Shown: positions 44,830 through 54,862, numbered from the stretch's first letter. The stretch is DNA of 64,000 nt from Paenibacillus sp. RC67 (GCF_030020805.1 NZ_CP125098.1:124001-188000), one strand, 5' to 3'. Notes: a model not told the origin generated them from the sequence alone. Made by a program: numbers and translations.

Positions 44830-45963
44830 ATGGATAAGTTGAAGGTAATGACTATAATAGGTACTCGCCCAGAAATAATAAGGCTTTCTGAATGTATCAA
44901 GGCCTGCGATAGATACTTTGATCATGTATTAGTTCACACGGGTCAGAATTGGGACTATTCATTGAATCAAGTGTTCTTTGAAGAATTGGGGCTGCGTGAG
45001 CCGGATCATTACTTAAGTGCAGTTGGTTCAAATCTCGGAGAAACCATGGGAAATATTATTACAAAATCATATGAGGTCCTTGAAAAAGAAAGACCTGATG
45101 CGCTTTTAATACTAGGAGATACAAATAGTGCGTTAAGTGCGATATCTGCAAAACGTTTAAAGGTACCTATCTTTCATATGGAAGCAGGGAATCGTTGTTT
45201 TGATCAGAATGTTCCGGAAGAGATTAATCGGAAAATTGTTGACCATATAAGCGATATAAACCTCCCTTATACTGAACATAGTAGACGGTATTTGTTATCA
45301 GAAGGATTTAGAAAAGAGCATATCTTTGTAACAGGCTCACCAATGCAGGAGGTCTTACAAAAACATGCATCCAAAATAGAGGTATCTGATATTTTAGAAA
45401 GGCTGAATCTTGAAGCAAACAAGTATATATTAGTATCGGCTCATAGGGAAGAAAACATTGATAATGAGCAAAATTTCCTGTCACTTATGAATGCTATTAA
45501 CAACATAGCTGAGCGATACCAAATGCCGATAATATACTCAACTCATCCTAGAAGTATGAAATTTATTAATCAAAGAGGGTTTAAGTTTCACCCGTTAGTT
45601 CAGAATTTACAACCATTTGGATTCATTGATTATAACAAGCTACAAAAGAATTCATTCTGCGTTTTATCGGATAGTGGAACACTATCTGAGGAAAGTGCTA
45701 TGCTTGGATTTGCTGGAATATTACTTAGAACATCTACAGAGCGTCCGGAAGTTTTAGATAAAGGTACTGTTGTAATTGGTGGAATTAATGAAAGGGATAT
45801 TGTACAAGCAGTAGAACTAAGTAAGAGTATGTGGGAGAGTAGGGAGAGAACTCTTCTTGCAACTGATTATATAGATGATAATGTTTCAGCAAAAGTTGTT
45901 AAAATAATTCAAAGCTATGTAAATATTATTAACAAAGTAGTTTGGGGGGGGAATTATGGTTAG
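44830..45963 (+). CDS. fnlC: UDP-N-acetyl-L-quinovosamine/talosamine 2-epimerase (CapG/FnlC/WbjD)
   Basis: This non-hydrolysing 2-epimerase makes the final UDP-L-FucNAc. The 377-residue GT-B-like protein begins KVMTIIGTRPEIIRLSECI and contains LVHTGQNWDY, MEAGNRCFDQNVPEEINR, VSAHREENID and LSDSGTLSEESAMLG. These match the WecB/CapG family, and the NRCFDQ segment is typical of the FucNAc branch. It lies three bases after fnlB. Confidence 0.93.
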   Translation: MDKLKVMTIIGTRPEIIRLSECIKACDRYFDHVLVHTGQNWDYSLNQVFFEELGLREPDHYLSAVGSNLGETMGNIITKSYEVLEKERPDALLILGDTNSALSAISAKRLKVPIFHMEAGNRCFDQNVPEEINRKIVDHISDINLPYTEHSRRYLLSEGFRKEHIFVTGSPMQEVLQKHASKIEVSDILERLNLEANKYILVSAHREENIDNEQNFLSLMNAINNIAERYQMPIIYSTHPRSMKFINQRGFKFHPLVQNLQPFGFIDYNKLQKNSFCVLSDSGTLSEESAMLGFAGILLRTSTERPEVLDKGTVVIGGINERDIVQAVELSKSMWESRERTLLATDYIDDNVSAKVVKIIQSYVNIINKVVWGGNYG

Positions 45964-46942
45964 TGTTATAATCCCCCTATTTAATGTAGAAAGGTATATT
46001 ATAGATTGCTTAGAGTCACTTGAAAATCAAAAATACAAAGATTTTGAATTAATAATTGTGAATGATGGTTCAGAGGATAAATCTACATCTGTTGTTCGAA
46101 ATTACATTACGAGAAGTAAAATGAATATTATATTGATTGACCAGGAAAATTCAGGGGTTAGTAGTGCTCGAAACAGAGGAATCGACAAAGCGTCCGGAGA
46201 TTACATATGCTTTGTTGATGCGGATGATATGGTAGGTCCTGAGTATCTTAGCCAGATGATGGACAGTTTTATTAAGAATAATTGTGATTTAGTAGTGTGC
46301 AGTTCTGTATCTGTTCCCGAAGATTGGAATATTAGATTTTACACCCCAAAATATTACCCGTATAGATTAATAAAATCATTTGAAGCTCTAGAAAAATTTT
46401 TATATCACGTTATTGTTTCAGGGGTATGTTTTATTATGGTAAAACGCGAAATTATTGAAAATAATAAACTGCGATTTGCAGAAGGTTATCGCTATAGTGA
46501 AGATATAGAACTAATGTGGAAAATACTTTCGCACTCAGATACTGTAGCTTACAGCCGGAGTCAGCTATATATATATAGAACAAGAAAAAGTTCGGCTATG
46601 AGCCTTGTAGATGAAAAGAGAATAGATGGCTTCAAGTTGATGAAAGAGTTGGAAGGCTACTTCAAGACGGTGCGTCCCGATTTTTATGAGAAATATGAGA
46701 AATATGGAACAGCAAGATGGGTATGGGCTACTTTGTGGCAGATTGCATTATCAAGCAATAATTATCAAAAATTTATGGAAAACTCCAGTAGATACAATTC
46801 TAAAGAATATATGAGGAAGCTCATTACCTACCCCCAAATTTATGTTGCAGCAAGCTCAATAGTTTACCTCATATCACATAAATTATATTACAGTATAATA
46901 AGGAAGGTTAAAGATGCCCAAAAAAGAGAATTCTTTTCGTGA
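45956..46942 (+). CDS. family 2 glycosyltransferase
   Basis: The 328-residue GT-A protein has SVIIPLFNVERYI, VNDGSEDKSTSVV, SSARNRGIDKASGDYICFVDADD (DxD motif) and a C-terminal helical region. It probably adds one sugar of the repeat unit on the cytoplasmic face; donor and acceptor are unknown. The start ATG overlaps fnlC by eight bases, behind a run of eight G that serves as ribosome site. Base composition is clearly AT-rich. Confidence 0.9.
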   Translation: MVSVIIPLFNVERYIIDCLESLENQKYKDFELIIVNDGSEDKSTSVVRNYITRSKMNIILIDQENSGVSSARNRGIDKASGDYICFVDADDMVGPEYLSQMMDSFIKNNCDLVVCSSVSVPEDWNIRFYTPKYYPYRLIKSFEALEKFLYHVIVSGVCFIMVKREIIENNKLRFAEGYRYSEDIELMWKILSHSDTVAYSRSQLYIYRTRKSSAMSLVDEKRIDGFKLMKELEGYFKTVRPDFYEKYEKYGTARWVWATLWQIALSSNNYQKFMENSSRYNSKEYMRKLITYPQIYVAASSIVYLISHKLYYSIIRKVKDAQKREFFS

Positions 46943-46983
46943 TTTCAACAACTGTCAATTCATGATAGTACTAGAGGTATAAC

Positions 46984-48209
46984 ATGAAAATCTTATATTT
47001 CGGAAGTGCCTGTGATAAAGAATGGTTTGAAGAAGCATCAACTATAAAAGCTATGCCTGCTCACGTTGCACAGTATAGGTTTGAGATGGCTTTAATTACT
47101 GGGTTTTCAGCAAGGAATGATATCGATATGGATCTTTACTATCTATATCAAGAGCCATATTACCCGAAAGGAAAGTTTCTTAAATTTTATTCGAGGAAAA
47201 AAAAATAAACAAAAAGTATTTTGTAACATATATCTCTAATATCAATTTACCCCTATTTAAAGAAATTAACTTCTTTATTAAAGCAATGATTATTACATTG
47301 AAATGGCATATTAAAAATCGGAAAGCAAATGAAAAAATGGTACTTACTTCATTTAATTATAGTCCTTTATCTCTAGGTATATTAATAATCTCAAAATTAT
47401 TCGGGATAAAAAGGGCTAACTTTTTTACTGATCTATCTACCGATATTATAAATAACAAGAGGCAAAAAGACATTGTTTTCATTAAAAGAATTTTATTACC
47501 TTTATATTTAAAATTAGTAAAATACATAGAGTCTAACTATGATCTATATATACTATTTACAAAACCAATGAATACAAGAGTTAACCCGAAAAATAAGCCT
47601 TATCTAGTTATGGAAGGTATTTATAATAATGAGTTAGAGTTATCAAAAGTACAAAAGAAAAAAGCAATTATGTACGCTGGCACTCTATCACATGAATATG
47701 GAATTAAAAATATTTTAGACGCTTTTGAACAACTCGAAGATAATGAAATTGAATTATGGCTTTTCGGTGATGGTGATATGAAAAAATATATCAATGATAT
47801 TTGTCTAAGAGATCAGAGAATACAATTTTTTGGATTTAGACCACACGAAGAAGTGTTTAAATATGAGAAAATGGCTACTTTGTTAATAAATGTTAGAAAT
47901 TCAGATGAGGAGTATACGGCATACTCCTTCCCTTCCAAGACTTTCGAATATATGGTATCTGGAACACCTTTTCTTACAACGAAATTGAAAGGGATCCCTG
48001 AAGAGTACTATAGTTACTTGTACACAATTGAGAGTACAAATGCTACATCATTAAAACATAAGATAGAAGAAATATTTACAAAACCTGAATATGAACTTAA
48101 GAATTTTGGATTGAGGGCAAGGGAGTTTATCTTAAATGAAAAGAATAGTGATATTCAGGCAAAAAGAATAGTGGAATTTATAAGAGAAAAGTTTGAATGT
48201 GTTGAATAG
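46984..48209 (+). pseudogene. family 4 glycosyltransferase split by a frameshift at an A9 run
   Basis: A 74-codon frame (46984-47208, MKILYFGSACDKEWFEEAS...) and a downstream frame reading to 48209 together make one glycosyltransferase of about 408 residues. The first ends at ...YSRKKK-stop in an A9 run (47197-47205); shifting by -1 there opens INKKYFVTYISNINLPLF, which joins without stops to the frame containing MIITLKWH at 47286. The second part has YAGTLSHEYGIKNILDAFEQL, LWLFGDGDMKKYI and FPSKTFEYMVSGTPFL, the donor-binding domain of GT4. Either the gene is broken, the run is a sequencing error, or expression depends on slippage or phase variation at the run. Confidence 0.8.
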
Positions 48210-48271
48210 ATAAAAATACATTCAAATGAATAGAGACTTGAATATCCAATATTTTCAATAAAAGGTGTTGA

Positions 48272-49582
48272 GTGAACTCGATTATGTCTTATAATATTGA
48301 AGAAAACAAAGTACAGATAAATGAAACAGAAAAAAGGAACCTTGATTGGTTATGGATAGTCCCCCTTTTTTTGTTTTCAATTAATTTATATAACAAAGAG
48401 ATTTATATAGTTATTGCAATGATTATTTTGGGAATGCTGATTTCTGTATACAAAAAAACAACTTTTAGACTTACTGCTGATATGATATTAATATCATTGT
48501 TTTCTATTAGTTATATATTGATATTTAGAATTTATAATACTATTGATTTAATTGTCTTACTCTTATATGTTGTAGAGCCGATTGGATGTTTTTTTATTGG
48601 TTATTTAATTTTCAAGAAAGAAGCACAACTTATTTACAAGACGATTATTACAATTGTATTAGGTAATATGCTATACGGATCAATAAATATGCTACTTTAT
48701 TTTAAAACATTTGGAGCCAATACATATGAAAGACGAGTACCTGATATTTGGACAGATATTGGTATGGCCGCTACTCTGCAAGGCACTCATTTTACACCGG
48801 TAGCAAGTCTGCTATTTTTTAGCTTTATTCTTTGGATAAATAGAAAATATAAAGTGCTTTCGTTCATATTGTTTTTTGGGGCTATATTCTCATTGGTTTC
48901 ATCTGTAGTATTAGGAAACAGAACTTTAATTATAATAACACTACTTACGTTATTTTCGAATATTATCCTATATAGTATGTTAGTTAAAAAGAAACAAAGT
49001 AGTATTTTAAAATCAATATTCTTAGCTGCTTCATTTTTTATATTAATATGGGTGGTATATTCGTATAACTTATTTGGAATTAGTGATTTTATATTAGATT
49101 CTCAATTCTATGTTAGGATGAACGAACAGGGCTCAATGTTAGATGATCCAAGAATGCTAGTATATAGTAATGCGCTGGTTGAACTTTTTAATTATCCCCT
49201 CGGGGGATATAAATTAGATTTGGGAGGGCTTTCATATGCCCACAATCTATGGATTGATGTATTATACGTGGCAGGAATAATACCATTCATTTTTTTGGGT
49301 TTATATACTTTAAAAAGCATAATAAACTTGGGTTTCATTATTAGGAGCGACAGAGTAAATGTGGAATTTAAGGTGCTGATATTTAGTATTTATATTGGAT
49401 ATTTATTGAATTTCATGGTGGAGCCTATTTTGGAGGGGGTTCCATTCATGTTTATATCTTTCTGTTTGATAAATGGTCTAGTTAGAAAATATTTGGATTA
49501 TCTGAAAAAACACAAAGTGATAAAGCAATCTTTGGAGGTATCAAATGAACGTTCTATGGTTAATCAATGTTCCTCTACCTGA
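48272..49582 (+). CDS. O-antigen/capsule polymerase, Wzy-like
   Basis: The 436-residue polytopic protein has about eleven hydrophobic helices and a large extracellular loop with the family pattern GGYKLDLGGLSYAHNLWIDVLYVAG (YxHN-type residues as in O-antigen ligase/polymerase proteins). It would polymerise repeat units outside the membrane. GTG 48272 follows AAAGGTG; ATG 48284 is a possible alternative. Its end overlaps the next glycosyltransferase by 38 bases. Like most Wzy proteins it has little sequence conservation, so the call rests on topology, the loop and context. Confidence 0.8.
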   Translation: MNSIMSYNIEENKVQINETEKRNLDWLWIVPLFLFSINLYNKEIYIVIAMIILGMLISVYKKTTFRLTADMILISLFSISYILIFRIYNTIDLIVLLLYVVEPIGCFFIGYLIFKKEAQLIYKTIITIVLGNMLYGSINMLLYFKTFGANTYERRVPDIWTDIGMAATLQGTHFTPVASLLFFSFILWINRKYKVLSFILFFGAIFSLVSSVVLGNRTLIIITLLTLFSNIILYSMLVKKKQSSILKSIFLAASFFILIWVVYSYNLFGISDFILDSQFYVRMNEQGSMLDDPRMLVYSNALVELFNYPLGGYKLDLGGLSYAHNLWIDVLYVAGIIPFIFLGLYTLKSIINLGFIIRSDRVNVEFKVLIFSIYIGYLLNFMVEPILEGVPFMFISFCLINGLVRKYLDYLKKHKVIKQSLEVSNERSMVNQCSST

Positions 49583-50816
49583 AGCTTCTATACTTATGAA
49601 CCAAGAACCTACCCCATTTGGTGGATGGCTTGTAAATACATCTGGCAAATTGGCTAAACAAGCTAGATTAAAACTATCAATCATATTTCCCAATAAAGAA
49701 ACCAGAAATTTTGAATTATTACAAGGTGAGAATATAAAGTACTACGCTTTTACACCTGTTAAAGATAAGGATATAGAAACAGCTGGTGAAAATTCACTTT
49801 TTGAGAATATATTAAATGAAGTTAAACCGGACATTGTACATATTTTTGGAACTGAATTTGCTCATACTCTCTCTATGGCAACTATTTGTAAGAAAAAACA
49901 AATAAAAACAGTCATAACTATTCAAGGGCTTGTCTCTATAATTTCACATCATTATATGGCTAGTGTACCTTCATATGTGCAAAATAGATTTACATTTAGA
50001 GACTTTTTAAAGCAAGACAATATAGTGCTGCAGCAGAAGAAATTCATAATACGTGGCGAATTTGAAACTAAAGCTCTACAAATAGTAGATCATGTGATAG
50101 GCCGGACTAGTTGGGACAAAGTATGTGTTTTACAGATTAACCCAAAGTTAAATTACCATACGTGTAATGAAATATTAAGAGATGAATTTTATAATCACAT
50201 CTGGGATTTAAATCATTGTGAGAAACATTCAATATTTGTAAGCCAAGGGTCCTACACCATTAAAGGTCTTCATTTCGTAATTAAAGCTATGCCATTAATA
50301 CTACAAAAATTTCCTGGAGCTAAGTTATATATTGCCGGACCGAATATTACTAAATCTCAAACTTTAAAGGAAATAATCAAGATATCCTCTTATGGTAAAT
50401 ACATAAGAAAACTTATAAAGGAAAATAATCTTCAAGAACATGTTCAATTCACTGGTCTTTTAGATGAAGAACAAATGTGTGAAAGATTCTTGAAATCCAA
50501 TGTATTTGTATCTGCTTCTACTATTGAAAATGAATCAAACTCATTAAGCGAAGCAAAATTATTAGGCGTACCTAGTGTTGCATCTTTTGTAGGAGGGGTC
50601 ATCGATAGAATAATTGACAAACAAGATGGCTTTCTATATCAACATGATGCACCGTATATGTTAGCACACTATGTTTGCAAAATTTTTGAAGACGAAGTTC
50701 TCTGTTTGCAATTTTCTAAAAACGCAAGAGAAAATGCTACGAAAATTCATGATAGAAATGTTAATTTAAATAAAATGTTGGAAATATATTCAGATATCAT
50801 GAATAAAAGTAATTGA
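49545..50816 (+). CDS. family 4 glycosyltransferase
   Basis: The 423-residue GT-B protein has IVHIFGTEFAHTLSM in the N-terminal half and, in the donor half, FVSQGSYTIKGLHFVIKAM, LYIAGPNI and VSASTIENESNSLSEAKLLGVPSVAS (E-x7-E type motif). It probably builds the repeat unit; the sugar is unknown. ATG 49545 follows TTGGAGG inside the end of the wzy gene, so translation is coupled. Confidence 0.88.
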   Translation: MNVLWLINVPLPEASILMNQEPTPFGGWLVNTSGKLAKQARLKLSIIFPNKETRNFELLQGENIKYYAFTPVKDKDIETAGENSLFENILNEVKPDIVHIFGTEFAHTLSMATICKKKQIKTVITIQGLVSIISHHYMASVPSYVQNRFTFRDFLKQDNIVLQQKKFIIRGEFETKALQIVDHVIGRTSWDKVCVLQINPKLNYHTCNEILRDEFYNHIWDLNHCEKHSIFVSQGSYTIKGLHFVIKAMPLILQKFPGAKLYIAGPNITKSQTLKEIIKISSYGKYIRKLIKENNLQEHVQFTGLLDEEQMCERFLKSNVFVSASTIENESNSLSEAKLLGVPSVASFVGGVIDRIIDKQDGFLYQHDAPYMLAHYVCKIFEDEVLCLQFSKNARENATKIHDRNVNLNKMLEIYSDIMNKSN

Positions 50817-50876
50817 AGGGCATGGTAACCAGGTCATGAATGGTTTTAATATCAATATAATGAGTGGGTAAATAAA

Positions 50877-52217
50877 TTGAATATACGTAAACGCCATTTA
50901 GAAAAATATAGATCACTACTTTCTAACGATATAGCAAATAAGATAATGCAAAATTCTACGTGGTTAATAAGTGATAAAGTTGTCAATTTAATAACTGGTG
51001 TAATAGTAACTGCTGCTATTGCTCGTTATTTTGGCCCAGATCTATTTGGGCAGTTTAATTATGCATTAGCACTTGTAACGTTATTCACTGCCTTTTCAGC
51101 CTTAGGATTAGAGACATTAACAGTGAAAAACTTGGTTAATAAAGAATATGATGAGGGAACAATTCTGTGTACAAGTCTTGTTCTTAGAGTCATTGGAGGA
51201 ATAGTACTAACAATTATTGCCGCCATTGCAATAAAAATAATTGAACCAGCTAATGTCAATTTGCATATCATTGTGTACATATTATCATTCACTATGGTAG
51301 TAAGGTCAATGGAAGTCATAGAATATTGGATCCAAGCTCACCAGAGATCAAAAGTGTCTTCTATTATACGTATTTCAGTTTACATAATCACAGCAATTTT
51401 GAAGTTAATGGTGGTCGTATTTGGTGGTAGTTTGGTACATTTTTCTTTGGTGTATGTAGTAGATGTTGCAATAACAGGGTTAGCTCTTATAATAGTTTAT
51501 TTTAAAATTCGACAAGATAGAACACATTGGATATTGAATTTTAGCTATGCAAGAGAAATAATGTCTAAAAGCTGGAGTTTAATATTATCTGGATTAATGG
51601 TTACTTTGTACATGAGAGTTGATCAAGTTATGCTAGGTTCTATGTTACCTGACAAAGCAGAACTAGGGGTTTTCTCAGCAGCAGTTAGAATTGCAGAAAT
51701 GTGGTATTTTGTTCCAATGGCAGTGATAGTTTCCTTTAAGCCTATAATTATTAAAAATAAAAATGTGGATCAACAGAGTTATTTAAAATCAGTTCAGTTA
51801 CTATATACAATAGTTGCTTGGATGAGTATTGGATTTGGGCTTATTATCCTTTTATTGTCTAAACCTATAATAAAAGTACTTTTTGGAGCTGACTATTTAA
51901 GTGCGGCTAGCATTCTAGTAATAAGTGTTTGGGCTGGAACATTTGCGATGTTAGGCTCTGCTCGCTCCATCTGGTTAATCTGTGAGGGATTACAGAAGTT
52001 CACGATAACATATACGCTAGGCGGGCTTGTAGTAAATATACTGCTTAATATTCTGCTGATACCACAATATGGAGCGTATGGAGCAGCAATTGCGACCTTA
52101 GCTTCGCAGCTTACAGCAAATGTGGTAGTTCTAGCTTTTTTTAAGAAGACCAGGAAATCCTCAATTATGATTTTGAAATCTCTTTTCCCAGGTATTGTGA
52201 GAATAAAAAAGGATTGA
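50877..52217 (+). CDS. polysaccharide flippase, Wzx/MATE-like
   Basis: The 446-residue protein has about twelve to fourteen membrane helices and the N-terminal pattern NSTWLISDKVVNLITGVIVTAAIARYFGPDLFGQFNYA typical of Wzx/RfbX. It would flip the undecaprenyl-linked repeat unit across the membrane. TTG 50877 is the only suitable start (weak GAGTGGG upstream); the next ATG would lie inside the first helix. Together with the Wzy- and Wzz-like proteins it defines a Wzx/Wzy-dependent pathway. Confidence 0.9.
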   Translation: MNIRKRHLEKYRSLLSNDIANKIMQNSTWLISDKVVNLITGVIVTAAIARYFGPDLFGQFNYALALVTLFTAFSALGLETLTVKNLVNKEYDEGTILCTSLVLRVIGGIVLTIIAAIAIKIIEPANVNLHIIVYILSFTMVVRSMEVIEYWIQAHQRSKVSSIIRISVYIITAILKLMVVVFGGSLVHFSLVYVVDVAITGLALIIVYFKIRQDRTHWILNFSYAREIMSKSWSLILSGLMVTLYMRVDQVMLGSMLPDKAELGVFSAAVRIAEMWYFVPMAVIVSFKPIIIKNKNVDQQSYLKSVQLLYTIVAWMSIGFGLIILLLSKPIIKVLFGADYLSAASILVISVWAGTFAMLGSARSIWLICEGLQKFTITYTLGGLVVNILLNILLIPQYGAYGAAIATLASQLTANVVVLAFFKKTRKSSIMILKSLFPGIVRIKKD

Positions 52218-52238
52218 AATATAAGGGGGATTACATAG

Positions 52239-53153
52239 ATGCTAGCACCCGTTGTATTATTTGTATACGCACGTCCAGAACATACGAGACGAACTATTGA
52301 AGCTCTTGCAAAAAATCATTCAGCTAAAGACACAGAGGTATTTATATACTCGGATGCTGCCAGAAGTGAGAAGGCAATTCAAAATGTTAATCTTGTTAGG
52401 GCTTATGTTGATTCTCTGTCAGATAGAAATCTTTTTAAATCAGTTAAAGTTATTAAGGCTAAGTCTAATAGAGGGCTTGCAACTTCCGTTATTTCAGGAG
52501 TAAGTGAAGTTATTGAAAAATATCAAAAAGTTATTGTAGTAGAAGATGATTTAATATCTTCTCCTGATTTTCTTGACTATATGAATGATGCGTTAGATTA
52601 CTATGAATTTAATAGGGATATATGGTCCATTAGTGGGTATACCTTCGGCTTAAATATTCCAAAAGATTATAAAAACGAGATTTACTTATCTTATAGGGGT
52701 TGCAGCTGGGGCTGGGCGACCTGGCAAGATAGGTGGAAGCAAGTAGATTGGGATGTTGCGGATTACAATCAATTTAGATCTAGTAAAGTTTTACGTGAAA
52801 GACTTAATCGAGGCGGAAGAGATATGGCCAATATGCTGGATGTTCAAATGCAAGGTAAGATTGATTCCTGGGCAATTAGATGGTGTTATACGCAATCAAA
52901 GTTAAATATGTTAACTGTATACCCTGTTGTGTCCAGAATAAAGAATATTGGACTTGATGGAACTGGCACTCATAGTGGAGTTACTTCAAAGTATGATGCC
53001 ATTCTTAATGAAAGCACTGAACGGTGTAAGTTTTATGATGCAAAGTTAGATCCTAGGATCGTAAAATCTTTTAAAGATAAATATGGCACTAGCTTTGATT
53101 ATTTTATAATCGGAGTGAAGCGGAACATAAAAAAAATACTAAGGATAGGTTAA
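52239..53153 (+). CDS. GT2-like glycosyltransferase (GNT-I-like fold)
   Basis: The 304-residue soluble protein has VVLFVYARPEHTRRTIEALAKN, SNRGLATSVISGVSEVIE and VIVVEDDLISSPDFLDYM, where EDD is the nucleotide-sugar/metal motif of GNT-I/GT13-like enzymes. RGCSWGWATWQDRWKQVDWD is another conserved stretch of this bacterial group. ATG 52239 follows AAGGGGG. It likely adds a branch or terminal sugar; specificity unknown. Confidence 0.85.
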   Translation: MLAPVVLFVYARPEHTRRTIEALAKNHSAKDTEVFIYSDAARSEKAIQNVNLVRAYVDSLSDRNLFKSVKVIKAKSNRGLATSVISGVSEVIEKYQKVIVVEDDLISSPDFLDYMNDALDYYEFNRDIWSISGYTFGLNIPKDYKNEIYLSYRGCSWGWATWQDRWKQVDWDVADYNQFRSSKVLRERLNRGGRDMANMLDVQMQGKIDSWAIRWCYTQSKLNMLTVYPVVSRIKNIGLDGTGTHSGVTSKYDAILNESTERCKFYDAKLDPRIVKSFKDKYGTSFDYFIIGVKRNIKKILRIG

Positions 53154-53156
53154 GAA

Positions 53157-54491
53157 ATGAAAATTTCTGTTGCAGGCACTGGTTATGTAGGATTAGTCAC
53201 AGCAGTATGCTTGGCTGAAAAGGGGCATTTAGTAACATGCTTTGACATAGACAAAAATAAGATTGAATATATGACTGAAGGGAAGGCGCCAATCTTCGAA
53301 CAAGGCTTAGAAGAACTAATGATAAAAAATAAAGATCGGATCAAATATACAAGTGATCATGATGAAGCGTATAGACACCCAGATGTAATAGTGATAGGGG
53401 TAGGTACACCGGAAAAAAAAGATGGTTCGGCTAATTTACAATATGTATATGATGTATCCCGTCAGCTAGCCCAAACGATTGAAAATGATTGTACAGTTAT
53501 TGTTAAATCTACAGTACCAGTAGGTACTAGTGATAAGGTAGAGCAATTAATTAGAGACAATTTAAAGCATCATGTAAATATTGAAGTTGTGTCAAACCCT
53601 GAATTTTTATCTCAAGGAACCGCAATAAAGGATACACTCAATGCTAGCAGAATCGTTCTAGGTGTTGAAACACCTCGTGCTTTAGAAGTAATGAAACAAA
53701 TGTATTCAGAATTTAATATTCCATATGTTATTACGAATAGAAATAGCGCCGAAATGATTAAGTATGCGGCAAATGATTTTCTGGCTTTGAAGATATCTTA
53801 TATTAACGAGATAGCTAATTTATGTGAGCTTGTGGGGGCAAATGTTGAAGATGTGGCTAGAGGGATGGGGATGGATCCCAGAATAGGTGGTCGTTTCTTA
53901 AACGCGGGAATTGGTTACGGTGGCTCATGTTTTCCTAAGGACACTAAGGCTCTGCATTGGCTTGCTAAGTTCAATGATTGTGAACTAAAAACGATAAAAG
54001 CTGCTATTGAAGTAAATGAAAACCAGAAACTAAGATTGATTACAAAAGCTCGAAAATACTTTGATAGTTTTCATAATATTAATATTGCTGTATTAGGACT
54101 CACCTTCAAACCGGGCACTGATGATTTGAGAGAAGCGCCTTCTCTTGACAACATTCCAGTATTTTTGGAGGAGGGAGCAAAAGTAAAAGTGTGGGATCCT
54201 ATTGGGGCAAATAATTTTAGAAGAAAGTTCCCAAGTGAAATAATGTACTGTGAGTCAATTGAAGAAACAATAAAAGATGCAGAGGTTTGCTTTATTTTTA
54301 CAGAGTGGCCTGAAATAAGGCAGTTTGATATCGATAAGTATGGTAAGTTAATGAAAAATCCTCTAGTTATTGATGGACGGAATTGCTATGCCCTTGAACT
54401 TGCGGGTGAAGCTAGGATAGTTTATGAATCCATTGGCAGAAAAACTATATCAAATTACAAGAATGCATACTCAGTAGTAACATCTAAATGA
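53157..54491 (+). CDS. UDP-glucose 6-dehydrogenase (Ugd/TuaD type)
   Basis: This NAD-dependent enzyme oxidises UDP-glucose to UDP-glucuronate. The 444-residue product has the N-terminal Rossmann motif AGTGYVGLVTAVCLAEKGH, the catalytic block GIGYGGSCFPKDTKAL with the active-site cysteine, and the C-terminal NAD domain LGLTFKPGTDDLREAPS. It is in the same operon as GalU (which supplies UDP-glucose) and the BY-kinase (a known activator of such enzymes in Bacillus). It starts three bases after the preceding gene and is the last intact gene of the cluster. Confidence 0.96.
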   Translation: MKISVAGTGYVGLVTAVCLAEKGHLVTCFDIDKNKIEYMTEGKAPIFEQGLEELMIKNKDRIKYTSDHDEAYRHPDVIVIGVGTPEKKDGSANLQYVYDVSRQLAQTIENDCTVIVKSTVPVGTSDKVEQLIRDNLKHHVNIEVVSNPEFLSQGTAIKDTLNASRIVLGVETPRALEVMKQMYSEFNIPYVITNRNSAEMIKYAANDFLALKISYINEIANLCELVGANVEDVARGMGMDPRIGGRFLNAGIGYGGSCFPKDTKALHWLAKFNDCELKTIKAAIEVNENQKLRLITKARKYFDSFHNINIAVLGLTFKPGTDDLREAPSLDNIPVFLEEGAKVKVWDPIGANNFRRKFPSEIMYCESIEETIKDAEVCFIFTEWPEIRQFDIDKYGKLMKNPLVIDGRNCYALELAGEARIVYESIGRKTISNYKNAYSVVTSK

Positions 54492-54558
54492 GACGCAACG
54501 TGAATCAACGAGAGGTAAAATCTATCGTTAGGAGATAAGTGTTAGGAGACCTGGCCAA

Positions 54559-54729
54559 TTGATCCAACTAAAAAACATATCAAAAGAAATTTCAGAAGCA
54601 GGTTCAACAGTCACAAGCCTGCAAAATATAAATCTAAATATTTCCAAAGGCGAGTACATATCCATAATGGGCCCTTCTGGCTCAGGGAAGTCAACATTAA
54701 TGAACATACTAGGTTCATTAGACATGGGC
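54559..54729 (+). pseudogene. truncated ABC transporter ATPase fragment (MacB/LolD-like N-terminus)
   Basis: From TTG 54559 the frame reads IQLKNISKEISEAGSTVTSL and Walker [20 protein letters not shown], clearly the first ~57 residues of a MacB/LolD-type ABC ATPase. After GSLD the protein becomes unrelated (MGGAGGGECHSM) and stops at 54825. A second short frame, 54732-54851, reads HEVIPCIHRIVERAMELSGM before its stop and may be the tail of another lost gene. The junction suggests a deletion at the right edge of the polysaccharide cassette. Confidence 0.75.
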
Positions 54730-54836
54730 GGAGCCGGTGGAGGCGAGTGTCACAGCATGAGGTTATTCCGTGTATTCATCGTATCGTTGAGAGGGCTATG
54801 GAGCTATCCGGGATGGGAAGCTTGAATTCGGCACAA

Positions 54837-54862
54837 AAAAAGATACCCTAAGGTATCTTTTT
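54837..54862. terminator. bidirectional intrinsic terminator
   Basis: AAAAAGATACC and GGTATCTTTTT form a perfect stem around CTAA. On the minus strand it begins directly at the stop codon of the membrane microprotein; on the plus strand it ends the polysaccharide region. Confidence 0.92.

Noticed and set aside
54819-54835. AAGCTTGAATTCGGCAC resembling a cloning adaptor
   Set aside because: The sequence runs straight into a natural terminator and flanking bacterial DNA; restriction-site coincidence is more likely than contamination.
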